A stretch of 64,000 bases of DNA from Rhynochetos jubatus (lineage: Eukaryota; Chordata; Aves; Eurypygiformes; Rhynochetidae), in NCBI GenBank assembly GCA_027574665.1, contig CM050655.1, forward strand, positions 11,279,170-11,343,169, written 5' to 3'. Positions 44,145 through 64,000 of the stretch are shown piece by piece. Below the pieces are notes generated by a model, which saw only the letters and a program-made list of their open reading frames with translations, was not told where the DNA came from and searched no databases. Made by a program: the position numbers and the translations under genes. Position 1 is the stretch's first letter; every line of letters starts with the position of its first letter.

Positions 44145-44923
44145 CGCAGGTAACGGTCCCCCGCCCCGCCGCTCCCCCGGCGCGGCCTGGGTCCCGGTTG
44201 GCGGCGGAGGGGGCGCTGCCGCCGCCGCCTCTGCTGCTGTCCACGGACGGGCCGGAGCCTCCCCGCCCGCGCAGGTCTGTCAGCGCCGGCCAGGGGCGGG
44301 GGGCGCGGCGGGCCTGGCGGTGAGGCCGGACCCGGCTCGGCGCGGGGGCTGCGGGCGGCGCGGCGGAGCCAGGCCCGGCGCGGCCCGGCCCGCGTGCCGA
44401 GCGGTGGGGGTCGCCGCGCCCCGCGCGGGCCCCCGCTGGCCGTGTGGTTGAGAGGGGGCGCGCCGCAGGGGTGGGCAGCGCTCCGGAGCGCGGCCTTGCG
44501 GCGGGCGCCGCGACGGAGCGGGAGGAGGGCTCTCCCGTACGGGCCCTGGTGGTACCTCAGCCCGGGCGTAGCCGGCAGCGCCTGGAGAGCCTCGCTGGCT
44601 GCGGCATCTGCTCGTGGCCAAGGTGAACAGGGCGCTGGCGGGCCGGGCGGCCTTTCGTTACGGGCAGGGGCACAAGCATCACCCTGACCCCTTCCCATGG
44701 TTTTCCCCCTGCTCTTTTACAACGTTCTGTTAGCCTGGAGTCTGTGGTGGTGTTATCCCTTTGGTACCCACTGAAGGCGGCTTTTTTTGAGGGGAGAGTA
44801 GCGTATGGGCTGGTTTTATTGCACGGAGATGGTTCTGTTGCGCAAGACTTACAGTGTACGCCGTGTCGTGAACGCACGGCTTGTAGACTTCCTCCAGGTC
44901 AGCTTTCTGGATGGAGAGTTACG

Positions 44924-44959
44924 CTTCTTTATACGGTGTGGCACGTTCGTATAAAGAAG
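44924..44959. repeat. Perfect 12-bp inverted repeat with TATAAA on both arms
   Basis: CTTCTTTATACG (44924-44935) and CGTATAAAGAAG (44948-44959) are exact reverse complements around a 12-base spacer, GTGTGGCACGTT. Each arm carries TATAAA, one per strand, pointing outward. It lies 0.3 kb after the CpG island in the predicted first OGDHL intron. Confidence 0.75.
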
Positions 44960-45329
44960 GAAAGAAACATCTAGCACGCGGAGGTATATATTCCTGAAGC
45001 TGCCTTATTTGATAAGGATATTCCATGCCTCTCTAGTTTCAGTTACTCATGACAGGCTTTTGGAGAGCCTTCATTATCTCCATCCATTTTTTTCACGGTC
45101 AGCCTTGTTTTGAGTTACGCAATCTTAAGATGAACTTCAGGAGCGAGTTGTATGGGAGTAGGAGGAAATGACCGTGAGAGTGGATCAGTGAGCATTTTTG
45201 TGAAATACCAACCAGACGTATTGGTGACTACTTCTGCAGAGCATAAAAGACGTTTGTTAGCATTGATAGCAGGACTTCATGTGCATATGTGAAGAAACAC
45301 AGTAAGGGTACTGGCAATACCAAGGGAAT

Positions 45330-46066
45330 ATTGATTGATATGGTACAGGTTGGGGGCTGTTTTGTTGGAGCGCAGCTCTGGGGAAAAGGACCTTGGAGTC
45401 CCAGTGGACAACAGGCTGACCATGAGCCAACAGTGTGCCCTCGCGGCCAAGAAGGCCAATGGCATCCTGGGATGCATTAAGAAGAGCGTGGCCAGCAGGC
45501 TGAGGGAGGTTATCCTCCCCCTCTACTCCACGCTGGTGAGGCCTCCCCTGGAGTGCTGTGTCCGGTTCTGGGCTCCTCAGCTCCAGAAGGACAAGGAACT
45601 CCTGGAGAGGGTCCAGCGCAGAGACACTGAGATGAGGAAGAGCCTGGAGCACCTTCCATCTGAGGAAAGGCTGAGAGAGCTGGGGCTCTTTAGCTTGGAG
45701 AAGAGGAGGCTGAGGGGGGATCTTATCAATGCTTATCAATATCTAAAGGGTGGGTGTTACGAGGATGATGCCAGGCTCTTCTCAGTGGTGTCCAGTGACA
45801 GGATGAGGGGCAATGGCCATGAACTGGAAAACAGAAGGTTCAGCCTGAACATGAGGAAACCCTTCTTCCCTGTGAGGGTGAGAGAGCCCTGGGACAGGCT
45901 GCCCATAGAGGGGGTAGTTTCCTTCCCTGGAGACTTTCCAAAGCCGCCTGGACTTGTTCCTGTGTGATCTGCTCTGGGTGATCCTGCTCTGGCAGGGGTG
46001 TTGGTCTAGATGGTCTCTAGTGGTCCCTTCTAACCCCTAACACTCTGTGAATTTGTGAATCTGTGG
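45330..46066 (+). mobile_element. CR1 LINE, 3' part with open ORF2 C-terminus
   Basis: A 5'-truncated CR1 whose frame stays open for 210 codons (45335-45967). It reads [58 protein letters not shown], the conserved C-terminal part of CR1 ORF2 after the reverse transcriptase core. The catalytic core, endonuclease and ORF1 are absent. The 3' UTR ends in TGTGAATTTGTGAATCTGTG, the 8-bp-type terminal repeat of this subfamily. The open frame suggests a fairly young insertion. It matches the fragment at 5684-5840. Confidence 0.93.
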
Positions 46067-49000
46067 TATGATACTGACCTGTGCAATGTATTTATGTTTA
46101 AAGTGATCTTGAAAAAAGCTAGATATACACTTTCCTATTGTAAGTGTCTTGCAGTCTCTTCTTCATATGTTTCTATTACTCTCTGGAAACCCAGGTAGAA
46201 TAATTCACAGGACTGTCCATGGCATTAGGTCACTTCTAGAGTTGAAAGTGCCAAGGTGAAAGCTGGCTTGTAGCTTGAGACACACGTGCTGTACTGCCAA
46301 ACAGCTGCCGAACTTTTCAGCTGCTTAGGGCTTTCAATTGCTTCCACAATTTTAAGGCTTTGGTGCATTAAATATCAAGTCGTTCTTTTGGTTCACTGCT
46401 GCTTTCTTATTTTTGACCTTCAGTAGAGATTTAATTAATATCTTTAGGTTGCTCTTAACTCAGCTTGATTCCTTGCCAATCGGTGTTTTCATTTCAGGGT
46501 TGATGTAGGAAATATAGCGGAGTGGAACAATCCTAACTCTCTCTGACTTTTGCCTGCTGTCCTCTATGTTGATTTTTGACTGACAGTCTCAAGGCTGAGT
46601 GGGCTGGAATGGTCTATGATCATGCTGGTGGTCTCCGATTTGTTTAGCTGCTGACAGCTGACATCTGCGCTGAAGAGCTGTGTTTGCGAAAGGAAGAAGT
46701 AGGAAGAAGTCAGTTTTGTCGAGTGAAATTAATCTCTAGTTGAAATCTGACTGGAGTTACACGATTGGTGGCTTTGTCCATTTCTGTTTCATACCTGCAT
46801 AAAAATGAATCTTTGTGTCATCACAGGAGCAACATAGGCGATATCTGCTCTTAGAGTTTGCATATTCAGTAGTTAGAACCTGAAGTATGGCTCTGACCCC
46901 CTTTTGAAATTTAAATGGTACTGGAGGGAGGTGACTGATACCACTTAGAAGCTGTTTGTTTCTATTATAAATTATGTCATTTGCATCTTTTTTCAAATCT
47001 CCCTGACAAATTGTTGTTATTTTGCTATGCGTTCTTTGCTGCCTGCTAGAAGAAAGATCTCCACGTTCTGCAGGCAGATAGATCAGGAAGAAAGAATGTA
47101 AAATTACCTGTATTTAAGAAGCTTGCCGCTGTAGTATAATAAACTGAGAAAACTGAAAAACTTCCCCTCGTTCCCTTCTCTCCCACAGCTCTTTGCGAAG
47201 CACTTTGCATGAGGGTAGGTAACCCTTGAGGAATGAGGCGTGTGTGCAGAAGTTTGGTGGTAGAGGATGGCATTTACCTGGAATAAGATAAGTGGAATAA
47301 TCATTTCTAGCAGAATGGCACAGACATAAAGTCCTAAGTGCCATGGTGACCTCTCGGTTCTTACTGTTACGATGTGTTGAAGTCTTACCAAGCTTTGCGA
47401 AGTGACGTGATGCGTACATGATGTTTTTAGTGCTTTACACCTTAGAGATTTATGTATGCAGACAGCATATTAACTCTATCAGTATTGTCCCAGTTGCTCC
47501 AAGATTTTGCAGGGCTTAGTCTGCTTTCGGAATGGTGCTGGTAGTATTTGTGTTTCTACAGTTGCGTAGGAGCCCTAATCGTAGGCGGGGTGTTGACACC
47601 TGAGGAAATCACTATTGTAATAAGCTTTGAATCTCTAAAATGGGAAATAAGTGAATATAGGCAGCTAGGAAATAACGTTAACATATAGGGGATTCAGCAT
47701 GCTAGTAGCTGAACCATTGCCCATTTGCTGAGGAAGCCAAGTGGGGAGAGAAGGGTGTGTGGTTTTGGGGTTTTTGTTGGTTTACAGGAGGATTGTATAC
47801 TAGGTTTGGTGGTACTGCCTTGGGAGAATACTTTCTGTGTATCTGGGCACCACAGAGAAATGTGAACAAGTGCTTGTTTGGAAAATTCAGTAAGTGGATG
47901 ATGGCTGCCGGTGTTACGAGCTAGGCATCAGATCCACGAGTGGATGTGAGTGAAAAGGCTGCAGAATTCTTGACAGAGGAGGTCGGTAAATTGGGTGTGA
48001 TAAAGGAGGAGAGCGTGCTGCTGGGGTGACATGGTTAACGTCAGCGACTAGGGAAGTGATCCAGTCAGCAGCTTTCAAAATAGGTGTTGAGTTAAAAATG
48101 TCTTTCTGATGCCAGAGAAGAGCATGCAATAATACTCTTTTATTCAGTAGAAGTGTTTATTTTTAAAGACCAGTATTAATTTTAAATTGGGTGATGAAAA
48201 ACATAGCTTTTCCTATCCCTTACAACCATATATTAGATTTTTTTTTTTTGAGGGAGAGGAGGAAGAGGAAAAACAGTGAGGAAATGGGTTTTATATACAG
48301 AAAAGGTTTATACAGAATTTATAAAGTATATATTACTTCTTGAATTAGAGATGAAATAATCATTTTTACGTGTAATAGGTAACATAAAATTTGATTTATG
48401 ACTCAAAATGATAGTTTTGTCACACTTTAAAGTTCATTTGACAGCTCAGTACTACTTCTGTTTGTTTTATCAATTGTTCAATTAGTCACCTTAAACAACA
48501 AAAAGCTTCTAGGATTTTACCTTCTGACCCAATAAATTATTTCTCAAGATTGACCACAAAATAAATGAGACACCTTGGAGTTAAATCTGATTTTTTTTCT
48601 TTCTTTTAATTAGTATTCTACCCTTTATGTTCTTGTAGCTTTCCAAATGCTTCTAAAGTGAAAGCAAAACTAATTTCTCATTATTGCTATTCCTTTGAAA
48701 TTTAAGCAGCTTCAGCATTAAGATTATACTAATTTTGGGCTCATTGTAAGCTGTGTTTGTTCTTTTTATTCTGAAGGTGAGCTTTGATCCCTTTGCTAGC
48801 ACTGGAGCTGATGGGGTTCAGCATTCCCAAGGTGCAACCCTTACTGTTTATCTCACTGTGTTCAAAATCACAGGGAATCTGCTGTCCTTGTTACAAAGCT
48901 CCTCAGAGTTCATTGGAAGGACAAGGTAAACGTTGCTAGGTAGGAAGACAAATTAAACTGAGCCTGTTCTTAGTGTAACATTGATTGAAGGCTAAAGTCG

Positions 49001-49573
49001 ATATGAAGACTTAACAAACTATTAATTATTTTGTCAGCTTCATTATTCATGGCATAAATTTGAGGTAGCAGGCTTCTTTTCGGCTTCTGTGGTTGCGGTT
49101 GTTCATTGAACTGGCCCCGGTTTGGCTTGGTAAAAGGTTGCAGCTTTCTACAGTGGAGACGCAGCAGGTTACTGTTGCCAAGAGGTCCAGAGAAGTCAAT
49201 GATTAGCAGACTCATTTGTTCCCAGGGAACTGAGGCTCAGGGAGCACGAGGTACGAGTGGTATGATTGCTTTGGGAACTGGGGTGATGTTATCAGTTACG
49301 GAAGCTGTGAGGTGAGCTGATGGATGTGGGGATGGCCATCGGCAACACCACTGAGGTACTGTGCTGTAAGGATAGCTCTACAACCAGCCGTTGAGTGGCC
49401 TCTCTCCTGAAGAGAACTTCATGCCTAGGCCTAAGCTGTGTTGAAGAGCGCTCTTGCCATAAACCTCAGTTTTCACTGTGAGGCTGAAATGCGTCTGCAG
49501 TTGACGGGCTCTTTTTCTGATTGGGTTTGTTTTTTGTCTTTATTAATAGACTTGGATCTTCTAAGAAACAAAC

Positions 49574-63739
<14,166 letters not shown>

Positions 63740-64000
63740 GTCAGTGGGATGTTTTCTGATTTGTGATTGTTTTCATCCAAACAGAAGTGAAGTTTTTCTG
63801 GTTGTCAGTCACAAAAAAACCTTTTTTCAATTATTAATAGAGCACATAAAGAATTCAAATGACATTAAAAATAACTGTTTCTAGAGATGGCAGCACCATT
63901 AGTTTCATTGCCTGGGTATCTGAAATACATAGATTAAGGGTGAGTATAAAAGAGGTGAATATGGTAGAACACTAATTTGGGCCCTAGTTCTGTAAAGAAC
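63740..64000 (+). other. OGDHL: OGDHL intron, runs off the window
   Basis: 261 bases of AT-rich sequence after the donor; no exon seen before the edge. Confidence 0.8.

Larger units (their letters stand above)
43720..44640 (+). promoter_or_regulatory. OGDHL: CpG island, probable OGDHL promoter and first non-coding exon
   Basis: GC content and CpG density rise sharply for about 900 bp, the only strong island in the window, 5-6 kb before the OGDHL ATG exon on the same strand. It contains AAGATGGCG (43980-43988, a YY1-type motif usually found just after start sites), two copies of GCGTGGCCCGGG in tandem, and TCACGTGA (44137-44144). A good donor, ACGCAG|GTAACG, lies at 44149/44150. A second possible donor is GCCAAG|GTGAAC near 44620. 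Long frames across the island on both strands are composition artefacts. Confidence 0.7.
44150..49549 (+). other. OGDHL: OGDHL first intron (predicted)
   Basis: If the first exon ends at the donor at 44149/44150, the intron runs to the AG at 49548-49549. It holds the TATA inverted repeat and one CR1 (45330-46066); the rest (46.1-49.5 kb) is unique sequence where I see no exon. Confidence 0.5.

Noticed and set aside
43745-44698. Minus-strand frame of 317 codons across the CpG island, and overlapping plus-strand frames of 145-204 codons
   Set aside because: Arg/Pro/Gly/Ala-rich translations in several frames and both strands at once are what high GC gives; stops are simply rare there.
45335-45967. 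210-codon frame as a host gene
   Set aside because: Sequence is the CR1 ORF2 C-terminus and ends in a CR1 3' UTR.

Overview
The window is vertebrate nuclear DNA, most likely from a bird. It holds two split host genes with canonical GT-AG introns. Its interspersed repeats are CR1 LINEs (two with the avian ATTCTATG-type 3' end) and solo LTRs opening with the TGTCGTGGTTTAA-like head common in avian endogenous retroviruses. There are no operons, CRISPR arrays or rRNA genes, and I recognised no tRNA. Most open frames in the window are chance frames in introns and spacers.

Positions 1-28.9 kb hold the 3' half of PARG (poly(ADP-ribose) glycohydrolase) on the + strand. I could place nine coding exons with exact splice junctions between 8190 and 28329. 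Joined, they keep one frame for 317 codons plus stop and contain the whole catalytic signature (GGG...QEE, the YTGYAETY loop, [16 protein letters not shown]). The first 8.2 kb is intron; earlier PARG exons must lie upstream of the window. The introns carry a hAT-like non-autonomous transposon, two short CR1 3' ends and two solo LTRs in opposite orientations.

Positions 28.9-43.7 kb are intergenic, with no gene I can recognise. They contain an old CR1 fragment, two CpG-richer blocks, an AT-rich block that could be a conserved non-coding element, and one short minus-strand frame with coding-like codon use.

Positions 43.7-64 kb hold the 5' part of OGDHL (2-oxoglutarate dehydrogenase-like, mitochondrial) on the + strand. 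A CpG island at 43.72-44.64 kb is the probable promoter, with a YY1-type motif, a tandem GC-box duplication and a TCACGTGA E-box just before a good splice donor. The ATG exon is at 49550-49780 and three more coding exons follow. They encode the first 202 residues; the rest lies beyond the right edge. Introns carry a CR1 with a 210-codon open frame, a solo LTR and an internally deleted antisense CR1.

PARG and OGDHL are adjacent and co-oriented, as in human 10q11, which supports both calls. They are functionally separate: PARG removes poly(ADP-ribose) in the nucleus and cytoplasm, while OGDHL is an E1 subunit of a mitochondrial 2-oxoacid dehydrogenase complex. I found no convincing new biological system. 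The most unusual signals are small: a perfect 12-bp inverted repeat with TATAAA on both arms beside the OGDHL promoter, a weak PARG splice donor followed by a 19-T tract, a DR3 nuclear-receptor-type element, and a repeat-encoded acidic PARG C-terminus.
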